From Syntrophaceae bacterium UBA5744 (GTDB lineage: Bacteria > Desulfobacterota > Syntrophia > Syntrophales > UBA2192), in the NCBI GenBank assembly GCA_002419215.1, contig DIFQ01000142.1:1-17957 (forward strand): a stretch of 17,957 nucleotides of DNA. The letters are read 5' to 3'. Positions 8,212 through 15,066 of this stretch are shown here, in pieces. Each line of letters begins with the position of its first letter. Position 1 is the stretch's first letter. Both the position numbers and the translations under genes were made by a program. The notes under the pieces were generated by a model, which searched no databases, had not been told where the DNA came from, and saw only the letters and a list, made by a program, of their open reading frames with translations.

Positions 8212-8276
8212 GCCACGAAAACGCGCAAAAAAGTCCATAAAAACATGTTTATGACTACTTTATGCGTTTCAGTGGC
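8212..8276. repeat. Long A/T-rich imperfect hairpin downstream of the DUF3553 gene (element H)
   Basis: The two arms, 8212-8241 and 8248-8276, are imperfectly complementary over about 29 positions: GCCAC with GTGGC at the base, GAAAACGC with GCGTTTC next, CATAAA with TTTATG at the top, and a 6-nt apex. Octad spacing is suggested (GCCACGAA, then AACGCGCA) but is weaker than in elements B, E and G. It begins 17 bp after the DUF3553 stop codon on the minus strand. It could be a transcript-end hairpin, though no clean T-run follows. Confidence 0.65.
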
Positions 8277-8292
8277 AAACAGGCTGTTTCGA

Positions 8293-8517
8293 TCATGTGC
8301 AGCGTCGGATCCCGGCGTAGTAGCAGCACCAGGCGTGCGCGAAGTTGTTGTCGAATACGCGAATGCGCCCGTCCCTGAAGACAATCTTCACGAACGAGTT
8401 CCCGCCGAGCACGAGGGAGTTCTGCTCCTCCACCACTTCGCCCGTGCCCCAGTGGGGGTAGCGGAGGTGGACGACTTTATCTCCCATTTTCAGATAGATG
8501 CGTCGTGTCTCTTCCAC
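8293..8517 (-). CDS. DUF3553 family small protein
   Basis: A 74-residue protein resembling the DUF3553 family, whose function is not established; its fold is often compared with the small beta domain of CarD-like transcription factors. The core is MGDKVVHLRYPHWGTGEV (11-28), then a beta-rich VKIVFRDGRIRVF stretch (43-55) and a conserved CCYYAGIRR end (64-72) with paired cysteines. The start is GTG at 8515-8517, with AAGAGG about 7 nt upstream; the ATG at residue 11 has no ribosome site. It starts 31 bp after the nuclease-like gene and probably shares its transcript. No role is proposed beyond family membership. Confidence 0.8.
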   Translation of the reverse strand: MEETRRIYLKMGDKVVHLRYPHWGTGEVVEEQNSLVLGGNSFVKIVFRDGRIRVFDNNFAHAWCCYYAGIRRCT

Positions 8518-8548
8518 CTCGGGGCCTCTTCGGGATGCGACCGCATCG

Positions 8549-9049
8549 TCACATTTTGTATTTCCCGAAATCCTCCTCGGGAAGGTTCTCCAGGAACTCC
8601 TTGAGCTCTTCCGTCTTTTTCTTGTCGAGCTCGTCCACCTTCTTGGCGAAGTCGATGTTGCGCGATTTTTCGATGACCTTCTCGTCGATGAAGATCGGGC
8701 AGTTGCATCGCAGGGCCAGGGCGATGGCGTCGCTCGGCCGCGAGTCGACGATGACGGTGTCGCCGTTTCGCTTCAGGTGGATGCAGGCAAAGAAGGTGTT
8801 GTTCCTCAGATCGACGATCTCGATCCGGTTGACCTTCGCCTCGAGGATCTTCAGGAGATCGCGCATGAGGTCGTGCGTCATGGGCCGAGAGAAGCTGATC
8901 TTCTCGAGCTCCGTGGCGATGGCGCTCGCTTCGAAGAGTCCGATCCAGATGGGTACCGCCCGCTTGCCCTCGAGGTCCTTCAGGATCACGATCGGCGTGT
9001 TGGTCAGCGGGTCGATGGTGAGACCGGACACCTTCATCTCGACGAACAT
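8549..9049 (-). CDS. Bifunctional nuclease (BFN/DUF151) domain protein
   Basis: 166-residue protein of the BFN/DUF151 family; plant and Thermotoga members have been linked to RNase and DNase activity, but the bacterial role is unclear. Motifs: AVPIWIGLFEASAIA (31-45), RPMTHDLM (55-62), DSRPSDAIALALR (102-114). The C-terminal 30 residues are charged and helical (VDELDKKKTEELKEFLENLPEEDF), as in many members. The ATG at 9047-9049 has a strong GGGAGGTG about 7 nt upstream. It lies only 17 bp after miaB, and this pairing is common in Deltaproteobacteria by my recollection. Family call is firm; enzymatic activity is not shown by sequence alone. Confidence 0.92.
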   Translation of the reverse strand: MFVEMKVSGLTIDPLTNTPIVILKDLEGKRAVPIWIGLFEASAIATELEKISFSRPMTHDLMRDLLKILEAKVNRIEIVDLRNNTFFACIHLKRNGDTVIVDSRPSDAIALALRCNCPIFIDEKVIEKSRNIDFAKKVDELDKKKTEELKEFLENLPEEDFGKYKM

Positions 9050-9066
9050 CTACGAACACCTCCCTG

Positions 9067-10389
9067 TTACTCCAGCATCTCACCCCGAAGGGAATGCAAG
9101 AACGCTTCCACAATCCGGACCCGGACGGTCTTCCCGATCAGGGTTTTTGCGCCTGTGAAGTTCACGATCTTGTTCGATCTCGTGCGGCCCGTCACGTCCC
9201 GGGGCGTATTGCGGCTCGTGCCCTCCACGAGGACCTTCACGGTCCTGCCGACCTGGTTGTCGTTTTTCTCGCGGGTGTGACGATCCTGAAGGGCCTGGAG
9301 ATCGATGAGCCGCTGCCGTTTTTCCTCGGGATCCACCTTCCCGTCGAGCCCGACAGCCGCCGTTCCCTTTCTCTCGGAATACTGGAACGAGAATAAGTTA
9401 TCAAACCTGACTTTTTCCATGAGGTCAAGCGTTTTCTGGTAGTCCTGCCGGGTCTCTCCGGGGAACCCGACGATGATGTCGGAGCTGATGGCGATCTCCG
9501 GGCAGGCCTCTCTCAACTTGCGCACCCGCTCGAGGTAATCGGCGCTCGTGTAGCGGCGATTCATCCTGGCGAGCACGTCATCGGAACCCGACTGCACCGG
9601 GAGGTGAATGTTCTCACAGAGGGCCTGCACATCCCGAAAGCAGGCAATGATGTCGTCGGTCAGATCCTTGGGATGGGAGGTGGTGAATCGGATGCGCTCG
9701 ATCCCCTCCACTTCGCCGACGGCGCGGAGCAGTTCGGCGAAGCTGTGGCCGTTGCCGGGCCCCTTCCCGTAGGAGTTCACGTTCTGGCCCAGCAGCGTCA
9801 CCTCTCGGACCCCGAGGGCAGCCAGGGCCCTGACCTCGGCCAGGATGTCGTGAAATTTCCGGCTCTCCTCGCGGCCGCGCAGGTAGGGCACGACGCAGAA
9901 GGCGCAGTAGTTGTCGCAGCCCTGCATGATCGTGACGAAGGCGCTTACCGCGCCGTTTTCCGGCGGGGCCAGGATGCCGATGGAGGGCACCGTCTCGTGA
10001 AAGCCCGTCTCGACGACGGGCCGCCCCGTTTTCTCGACCCGGGCGATGAATTCGGGCAGGCGGTGGATGTTGTGGGTGCCGAAGACGAGATCCAGGCAGG
10101 GGATCTTCTCGAGCAGTTGCGCCCCCTGCTGCTGGGCCACACAACCGCAGACCCCCAGCTGCAGGCCGGGCCTTGCCTTCTTGAGGTGCCGGTAACGGCC
10201 GAGCTGGCTGTATACCTTCTGCTCTGCCTTGTCGCGGATGCTGCAGGTGTTGACGATGATGAGGTCGGCTTCCTTCGCGCTGTCCGTCCTCTCGTAGCCC
10301 GGCCCCTTGAGGAGTTCCGTCAGCTGCTCCGAGTCGTGGACGTTCATCTGGCAGCCGAAGGTTCGAATGAAAAGTTTTTTTGTTGCCAA
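9067..10389 (-). CDS. miaB: tRNA-2-methylthio-N6-dimethylallyladenosine synthase MiaB
   Basis: Radical-SAM methylthiotransferase that adds the methylthio group to i6A37 of tRNAs reading U-initial codons. From TTG at 10387-10389 the product is 440 residues, the usual length. The N-terminal UPF0004 domain holds the auxiliary cluster cysteines Cys13 (FGCQMN), Cys49 (NTCSIR) and Cys83 (CGCVAQ). The radical-SAM triad is Cys158, Cys162 and Cys165 in GCDNYCAFC. A TRAM domain occupies about 373-436. The TTG is supported by GGAAGAGG 4 to 6 nt upstream and by the family N-terminus (ATKKLFIRTFGCQMN); a longer TTG start at 10420-10422 falls inside a palindrome and is not used. First gene of the miaB-BFN-DUF3553 group. 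Confidence 0.97.
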   Translation of the reverse strand: MATKKLFIRTFGCQMNVHDSEQLTELLKGPGYERTDSAKEADLIIVNTCSIRDKAEQKVYSQLGRYRHLKKARPGLQLGVCGCVAQQQGAQLLEKIPCLDLVFGTHNIHRLPEFIARVEKTGRPVVETGFHETVPSIGILAPPENGAVSAFVTIMQGCDNYCAFCVVPYLRGREESRKFHDILAEVRALAALGVREVTLLGQNVNSYGKGPGNGHSFAELLRAVGEVEGIERIRFTTSHPKDLTDDIIACFRDVQALCENIHLPVQSGSDDVLARMNRRYTSADYLERVRKLREACPEIAISSDIIVGFPGETRQDYQKTLDLMEKVRFDNLFSFQYSERKGTAAVGLDGKVDPEEKRQRLIDLQALQDRHTREKNDNQVGRTVKVLVEGTSRNTPRDVTGRTRSNKIVNFTGAKTLIGKTVRVRIVEAFLHSLRGEMLE

Positions 10390-10406
10390 GATTCCTCTTC
10401 CGATTA

Positions 10407-10436
10407 AAATTCCTCGCACCAAGGTGCCAGGAATTT
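10407..10436. promoter_or_regulatory. 30-bp near-perfect palindrome in the miaB leader
   Basis: Two 14-bp arms, AAATTCCTCGCACC (10407-10420) and GGTGCCAGGAATTT (10423-10436), pair with a single mismatch around an AA centre. The inner end lies about 6 bp upstream of the miaB ribosome site (10394-10401). It could be a repressor operator or, in RNA, a leader hairpin next to the ribosome site. Symmetry and location are seen; function is inferred. Confidence 0.55.
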
Positions 10437-10469
10437 AGAAACTTGAGGTATGAATTTATCTGTTATTAT

Positions 10470-10508
10470 GCTCGCTTACCCCGCAGCAAGCTGCGGGTAT
10501 GCGCGTGC
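10470..10508. repeat. REP-like GC-rich hairpin in the miaB/PASTA divergent gap
   Basis: An 8-bp perfect inverted repeat, CCCGCAGC (10480-10487) and GCTGCGGG (10490-10497), is extended imperfectly by GCTCGC on the left and GCGCGTGC on the right. It resembles dispersed GC-rich palindromes seen in many proteobacterial intergenic regions (recollection, not a search). The rest of the 278-bp gap holds the miaB palindrome and the sigma-54 promoter. Confidence 0.5.
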
Positions 10509-10600
10509 AATCGTTTTCCAATGGGTTGCCTTGCTCTTTTTTATTACAGCCCCCCGGGGGAGTCAATCTTATTCTGCCCACGCACCGGAGAACGCACTTC

Positions 10601-10616
10601 TGGCACACCCTTTGCG
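10601..10616 (+). promoter_or_regulatory. Sigma-54 (RpoN) promoter for the PASTA gene
   Basis: TGGCAC (10601-10606), five bases, then TTGC (10612-10615) gives the conserved GG and GC exactly 10 bp apart, a full match to the -24/-12 consensus. The expected transcript start is near 10626, leaving a leader of about 41 nt before the ATG at 10668, which has GGGAGG 5 nt upstream (10657-10662). Expression would need an enhancer-binding ATPase; no activator site is recognised with confidence. Confidence 0.8.
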
Positions 10617-10667
10617 TAATGTCTCTCAGGCCACTCAACAACACCGTGATGAAAACGGGAGGATGTC

Positions 10668-12500
10668 ATGAAAATGCTTCGTTTGATTTTTGTTCTTTCA
10701 ATGGCCTTCCTGATTGCCTTCGCATCGGGCGCGGCTGCCCAGCAGGTCGAGGCGGTCCCCAGCGTGACCGGCATGAAGGCGACGGATGCCCAGCGGATGC
10801 TCATTCAGCAGGGCTGGAAGGCGGGCATGGAGTATCGGACGGTGGCGGACCCGAAGCAGGACGGCACGGTTCTCGCCACGAAACCGCCGGCCGGCACCCG
10901 GGTCAGCAAGCAGCAGGTCTTGATCCTCGTGGCCGGGAAAACGGCGGAGCAGACCCGGGTCCCGACCGTCACGGGCATGCCGCTGGCCGAAGCCCAGAAG
11001 GCCCTGGTTGCCAACAAGCTCAACGCTTCTGTCATCCGTGAAAACACTGCAGACCCCGGCAAGAACCAGGTCGTCCTGAAGCAGCTGGCAGCCCCGGGGA
11101 CGTCGATGGCGCCCGGTTCGTCGGTGCCCATCGTCGTGGGCCAGTACAAGCCGCCCGCACAGGTGAAGGTGCCCTACGTCACGGGCAAACCGCTGGCCGA
11201 GGCCCAGAAAATCCTCGTCGACAACAAGCTCAACGCCCAGGTCACCCACCAGCCCGTTGCGGAACCGCACCGAAACGGCGTGGTCATCGGACAGAAAATC
11301 GCAGTCGGCGCGCCCCTGGCGCCGGGTTCGATGGTGCCCGTCGTCGTGGGCCGGTACACGCCGCCGGCCCGGGTGAACGTGCCGAACGTCACGGGCAAAC
11401 CGCTGGCCGAGGCCCAGAAAATCCTCGTCGACAACAAGCTCAACGCCCAGGTCACCCATCAGCCCGTTGCGAATCCGAATCAAAACGGCGTGGTTCTGGG
11501 TCAGAAAGTAATGGTCGGCACTCCCCTCGCGCCGGGCTCGATGGTGCCCATCGTCGTGGGCCGGTACACGCCGCCGGCCACGACGCCCGTGCCGAGCCTC
11601 GCGGGCATGAAGGCGGATGCCGCACGCCAGAATCTGGAAAAACAGGGCTGGAAAGTGAATATGCAGGAAAAGCCTGTCACCGACGCGCAGCAGGCGGGTG
11701 TGGTCGTCCAACAGAGCCCCCCGGCCGGCACGCAGGTGCAGCAGAAGAACCAGCCGGTGACCCTCTACGTCGGAAAGGCCCTCGCGCAGACAAGGGTCCC
11801 CACTGTCACGGGGATGCCGCTCGACGCCGCCCAGAGGCAACTTGCAGCAGCGAAACTGAACGCCGTCGTTTCATTCGATGCGGTCGCCGAGCCGGCGAAA
11901 AACAATTTCGTCCTGAGACAGCAGGCCGCACCCGGAACGGCGCTGGCCCCGGGCAGCCAGGTGTCACTCGTTGTGGGCAAGTACACGCCGCCGGCCCCGA
12001 TGCCGGTGCCGAGTGTCAAGGGCATGACCATCGACCAGGCCCGCCAGCTTCTCGAAAAACAGGGATGGAAAGTCGAGACCATGCGCGTGGCTCAGAAGGA
12101 GCGTGCGAAGAACAACATCGTCCTCGAGCAGATGCCCGCAGCCGGCGTAAAGGTGGTTCCCCAGCAGACGCCGGTCAGGCTGACCTACGGATTCTACATG
12201 CCGCCGGCCACGGGGGGGCAGGTCCATGACAATCGGCAACAACCTCTCAATCCGCCTCTTGTACCGGACGCGGTCCTGATGCCGGACACGGTCGGAAAGA
12301 ATCTCGCCGATGCGCGCCAGGCCGTGGGGAGCCGCGGGTTGTCCGCGAATCGAATCGTCGTGCACGAACGGGCGGTCTCCGACCCGAAGCTCGCCGGGGG
12401 TGTCGTGCGCTCCCAGAAGCCGGCGGCAGGCGCGAGTGTGCCTTACAAATCGTCCTCGCCCATCGAACTCTGGGTGGACATCTACAAGAAGCCATCCTGA
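10668..12500 (+). CDS. Secreted protein with eight PASTA domains
   Basis: 610 residues. A signal peptide (1 to about 24, hydrophobic core LIFVLSMAFLIAF, cleavage near GAAA/QQ) directs export. The rest is eight PASTA domains at about 30-91, 98-160, 168-230, 238-300, 308-370, 377-439, 447-508 and 539-606, with a Pro/Gln-rich linker before the last. Two subtypes occur: a GWK type (1, 5, 7) and a KLNA type (2, 3, 4, 6). PASTA domains normally sit on penicillin-binding proteins or Ser/Thr kinases and bind peptidoglycan-like ligands; here no enzyme domain or membrane anchor is attached. A periplasmic or surface cell-wall-binding role is likely but unproved. Transcription is probably from the sigma-54 promoter at 10601 and ends at the terminator at 12525. 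Confidence 0.88.
   Translation: MKMLRLIFVLSMAFLIAFASGAAAQQVEAVPSVTGMKATDAQRMLIQQGWKAGMEYRTVADPKQDGTVLATKPPAGTRVSKQQVLILVAGKTAEQTRVPTVTGMPLAEAQKALVANKLNASVIRENTADPGKNQVVLKQLAAPGTSMAPGSSVPIVVGQYKPPAQVKVPYVTGKPLAEAQKILVDNKLNAQVTHQPVAEPHRNGVVIGQKIAVGAPLAPGSMVPVVVGRYTPPARVNVPNVTGKPLAEAQKILVDNKLNAQVTHQPVANPNQNGVVLGQKVMVGTPLAPGSMVPIVVGRYTPPATTPVPSLAGMKADAARQNLEKQGWKVNMQEKPVTDAQQAGVVVQQSPPAGTQVQQKNQPVTLYVGKALAQTRVPTVTGMPLDAAQRQLAAAKLNAVVSFDAVAEPAKNNFVLRQQAAPGTALAPGSQVSLVVGKYTPPAPMPVPSVKGMTIDQARQLLEKQGWKVETMRVAQKERAKNNIVLEQMPAAGVKVVPQQTPVRLTYGFYMPPATGGQVHDNRQQPLNPPLVPDAVLMPDTVGKNLADARQAVGSRGLSANRIVVHERAVSDPKLAGGVVRSQKPAAGASVPYKSSSPIELWVDIYKKPS
11176..11471 (+). repeat. 210-bp tandem duplication within the PASTA gene
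   Basis: The segments 11176-11261 and 11386-11471 are identical except for one base (C at 11249, T at 11459), with a period of 210 bp, or 70 codons. They encode the start of PASTA domains 3 and 4. The near identity implies recent duplication or gene conversion between neighbouring domains. Confidence 0.85.
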
Positions 12501-12524
12501 CCGGACGGATCCTGTCAACAACCC

Positions 12525-12556
12525 GGGGCGGCCACTCAGGCCGCCCCTTCTTTCTT
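12525..12556 (+). terminator. Intrinsic terminator after the PASTA gene
   Basis: A perfect 9-bp GC stem, GGGGCGGCC (12525-12533) and GGCCGCCCC (12539-12547), with a 5-nt loop is followed by the T-rich run TTCTTTCTT. It lies 25 bp past the stop codon, making the PASTA gene a single-gene transcription unit. Confidence 0.88.
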
Positions 12557-12596
12557 CCCCGCCCGAGGCCGATCCCTCTCAGCCTTTTTTCGTAGA

Positions 12597-12622
12597 TTTT
12601 TCTAATACCCGGATTAGAAAAA
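12597..12622. promoter_or_regulatory. AT-rich palindrome upstream of the NHL gene
   Basis: A perfect 10-bp inverted repeat, TTTTTCTAAT (12597-12606) and ATTAGAAAAA (12613-12622), with a 6-bp centre lies about 160 bp before the NHL start. It is very AT-rich for this genome. It could be an operator or a weak bidirectional terminator. No convincing promoter hexamers were found in the 282-bp gap; apart from this and the PASTA terminator, the gap shows nothing clear. Confidence 0.4.
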
Positions 12623-12782
12623 ATTCATACTTGCCTTTCCTGCGCAAGGCTTTTACCCTGTCAGCATGGTCACCCGGGATCATCCAAGGCCCGAAACGGA
12701 CATCCGGCTCCCGGCAAACTGACGCGCCACGATCTCCGAACGGTCTGCCGTCGACAGCCCATTCGACGATCAAGGAGACGAC

Positions 12783-14924
12783 ATGAAAAAGATGTCCGCT
12801 CTTCGCCTTGGCCTCCTGATCCTCGGCCTGGCCCTGATCTTCATCTTCCTGCTGCCCCGCCACAACGCACTCGTGGCATCCAACGGGGGGGCCACGTTTG
12901 TCACCTCCTGGGGCTCGGACGTCACGAGCAGCGGCAAGTTCAACAAACCCCTCGGCCTCGCCGTGGATGCCTCCGGAAATGTCTACGTTGCCGATACGGA
13001 CAACCACCGGATCCAGGTATTCAATTCCAATGGCGACTTTGTCCGTTCCTGGGGGTCCTACGGCACGGCAGACGGCCAGTTCAATCTGCCCTCCGACATC
13101 ACCGTAGACACGGTGGGACGAGTCTACGTGGCCGACAGGGGAAACAACCGGATCCAGAAGTTCACCTCCACAGGCTTGTTTCTCCTCCGGTGGGGGTCCG
13201 CTGGCTCTGTTGCCGGGCAGTTCAACAGGCCCTCGGCGCTGGTTGCGGACGGTTCGGACGATATTTTCGTGGCCGACACGGGCAACAACCGGATCCAGAA
13301 GTTCGACTCCTCGGGCGGGTTTCTCCTCGCCTGGGGCAGTGCAGGAACCGGCAACGGCCAGTTCAGCGGCCCCCTGGGGATCGCGACGGACCTGGCGGGC
13401 GACATCTACGTGGCCGACACGGGAAACAACCGGATCCAGAAGTTCAGCACCTCGGGAATTTTCAACTTCACCTGGGGCTCCGCGGGCACGGGAAACGGCC
13501 AGTTCGACGCCCCCGCGGCCGTGGACACGGACAATGTCGGCAATGTGGTTGTCGCCGATTCCCGCAACAACCGGGTTCAGAAGTTTTTCGACACGGGTTC
13601 GGCGGCAGCCTACCTGGCCCAGTGGGGGACGCTCGGCCCGGCAGCGCAGCAGTTCAACGCCCCCCGGGGACTGGCGCTGAACGCAGACGGCAGCCTCGTC
13701 TACGTCGCCGACTCGAACAACTGCCGCATTCAGAAGTTCAATAACGCGGGCACGTGGATCGCTCAATGGGGTTCCATCCTCACCGATTATGGAAATCTGT
13801 CGAGCCCCACGGATGTGCATGTCGATCCGTCAGGAAACGTCTCCGTGGCGGACAGCCGGAACCAGCGCATCCAGCAATTCAACTCCACGGGCACGTTCAT
13901 CGCCACGTGGGGCTCCCTGGGAACGGCCGACGCGCAGTTCAACACGCCCTCGGGGCTCGCTGCGGACTCCGGCGGGTTCCTCTACGCAGCCGATACGGGC
14001 AACCACCGCATCCAGAAATTCACGTCGGCAAATCTCTTCGACATCTCATGGGGCTCACAGGGATCGGGAATCGGGAATTTCGAGAGCCCGCTGGGCATCG
14101 CCCTCGACTCGAGCAACAACGTCTACGTGGCCGACACGGGAAACAACCGGATCCAGAAATTCAACTCGACGGGCGGTTTTCTCCTCCTTTGGGGATCCGC
14201 CGGTTCAGGCGACAACCAGCTCAGTTCGCCGTCGGCCGTGGCGGTGAACAGCACCGGGGCCGTCTATGTGGCCGACACGGGCAATCACCGCATCCAGAGG
14301 TTCACCTCCCTGGGTGTTTATGCCGCCACCATCGGTTCGCAGGGCACGGGCGACGGGCAGTTTGACAGCCCGTCCGGGATTGCCATCGATTCGAACGGGT
14401 TTGTCTACGTGGCCGACACGGGAAACAACCGGATCCAGAAATTCACCCCGGCCGGCCTGTTCGTCACGAAATGGGGCACTTACGGCTCCGGCAGCGGCCA
14501 GTTCGACGGGCCGCGGGGTCTCGCCTTCAGATCCAACGGAGACATCTACGTCGCCGATACGGGCAATCAGCGCATTCAGGTGTTCACGCCCTTCAGCAGT
14601 GCATCGGGTGATATGGATACGTCGAGCGTCAGCTGCTTCATCGCCACGGCGGCCTGGGGCTCAACCCTGGACCCGCACGTCCAGGCCCTGAGGGACTTCA
14701 GGGACCGGGTGCTGGCACCCAGTCCGGCAGGCCGGGCCTTCCTGGATCTCTATTACGCCTGGTCGCCGCCCGCCGCCCGCTTCATCGCACGGCACGAAGG
14801 ATTGCGGACTGCCGTGAGATGGGCGCTCACGCCATTGGTCTACACAATCGAGTACCCGCTGCTGCTCGGCTTCCTGGCCGTCCCGGCGATTGCAATGGCC
14901 TTGCGAAAACGGCGGCATCTGTAA
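12783..14924 (+). CDS. NHL-repeat beta-propeller protein with C-terminal CFI-box domain
   Basis: 713 residues, exported. Residues 8-25 form a hydrophobic signal or anchor segment. Twelve NHL repeats follow at about 47-residue spacing from near 66 to 601, each with a VYVADTGNNRIQKF-like core, enough for two six-bladed propellers. At 618-627 the sequence CFIATAAWGS opens a domain of the CFI-box-CTERM type (CFIATAAYGS family; here Trp replaces the usual Tyr), with FRDRVL and FLDLYYAWSPP further on. A terminal membrane segment (about 687-705) ends in RKRRHL. The CFI box is regarded as a protein-sorting or processing signal in some bacteria. The ATG at 12783 has AAGGAGA about 5 nt upstream. Ligand and partner are unknown. 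Confidence 0.88.
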   Translation: MKKMSALRLGLLILGLALIFIFLLPRHNALVASNGGATFVTSWGSDVTSSGKFNKPLGLAVDASGNVYVADTDNHRIQVFNSNGDFVRSWGSYGTADGQFNLPSDITVDTVGRVYVADRGNNRIQKFTSTGLFLLRWGSAGSVAGQFNRPSALVADGSDDIFVADTGNNRIQKFDSSGGFLLAWGSAGTGNGQFSGPLGIATDLAGDIYVADTGNNRIQKFSTSGIFNFTWGSAGTGNGQFDAPAAVDTDNVGNVVVADSRNNRVQKFFDTGSAAAYLAQWGTLGPAAQQFNAPRGLALNADGSLVYVADSNNCRIQKFNNAGTWIAQWGSILTDYGNLSSPTDVHVDPSGNVSVADSRNQRIQQFNSTGTFIATWGSLGTADAQFNTPSGLAADSGGFLYAADTGNHRIQKFTSANLFDISWGSQGSGIGNFESPLGIALDSSNNVYVADTGNNRIQKFNSTGGFLLLWGSAGSGDNQLSSPSAVAVNSTGAVYVADTGNHRIQRFTSLGVYAATIGSQGTGDGQFDSPSGIAIDSNGFVYVADTGNNRIQKFTPAGLFVTKWGTYGSGSGQFDGPRGLAFRSNGDIYVADTGNQRIQVFTPFSSASGDMDTSSVSCFIATAAWGSTLDPHVQALRDFRDRVLAPSPAGRAFLDLYYAWSPPAARFIARHEGLRTAVRWALTPLVYTIEYPLLLGFLAVPAIAMALRKRRHL
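14121..14445 (+). repeat. Homogenised NHL repeat DNA
   Basis: A 43-bp stretch coding for the NHL core is identical at 14121-14163 and 14403-14445, and nearly identical again at about 13404-13446. Synonymous positions are conserved too, so the similarity is at DNA level, not only protein level, pointing to recent duplication or gene conversion. Confidence 0.7.
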
Positions 14925-14993
14925 GGATCGAGGATCTAGGTTCGAGGCTCGAGGATTTTCTTTGGTTTCCTCGTTCCTCGGACCTCGTGCCTG
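14923..14993. repeat. Heptad hairpin element after the NHL gene (element I)
   Basis: Left arm heptads: AAGGATC (14923, its first two bases being the end of the NHL stop codon), GAGGATC (14930), TAGGTTC (14937), GAGGCTC (14944), GAGGATT (14951). Right arm heptads: TTTCCTC (14966), GTTCCTC (14973), GGACCTC (14980), GTGCCTG (14987). Arms pair imperfectly through GAGGNNC-type words. The purine-rich arm comes first on the NHL transcript. A short T-run (ATTTT) follows, so it may also act as a weak terminator. Confidence 0.8.
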
Positions 14994-15066
14994 ATTTTAA
15001 GAACGCTTGCCTCCCTGCATCCCTTTCTGCTACATCTTCATGAAATCCCACCTCGAGAGGTTGGCC

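Noticed and set aside
10415..10431. A second sigma-54 site for miaB (TGGCAC followed by TGC on the minus strand)
   Set aside because: The GG to GC distance is 9 bp instead of 10 and the match is produced by the palindrome there.
12579..13820. A 413-codon open frame on the minus strand opposite the NHL gene
   Set aside because: Its apparent protein repeats simply mirror the NHL repeats on the coding strand, and it lacks a plausible ribosome site or known domain.
15040..15066. Upstream ATG start for the macroglobulin gene
   Set aside because: It lacks a ribosome site and puts a charged stretch before the signal peptide; the ATG at 15067 has AGAGG at good spacing.
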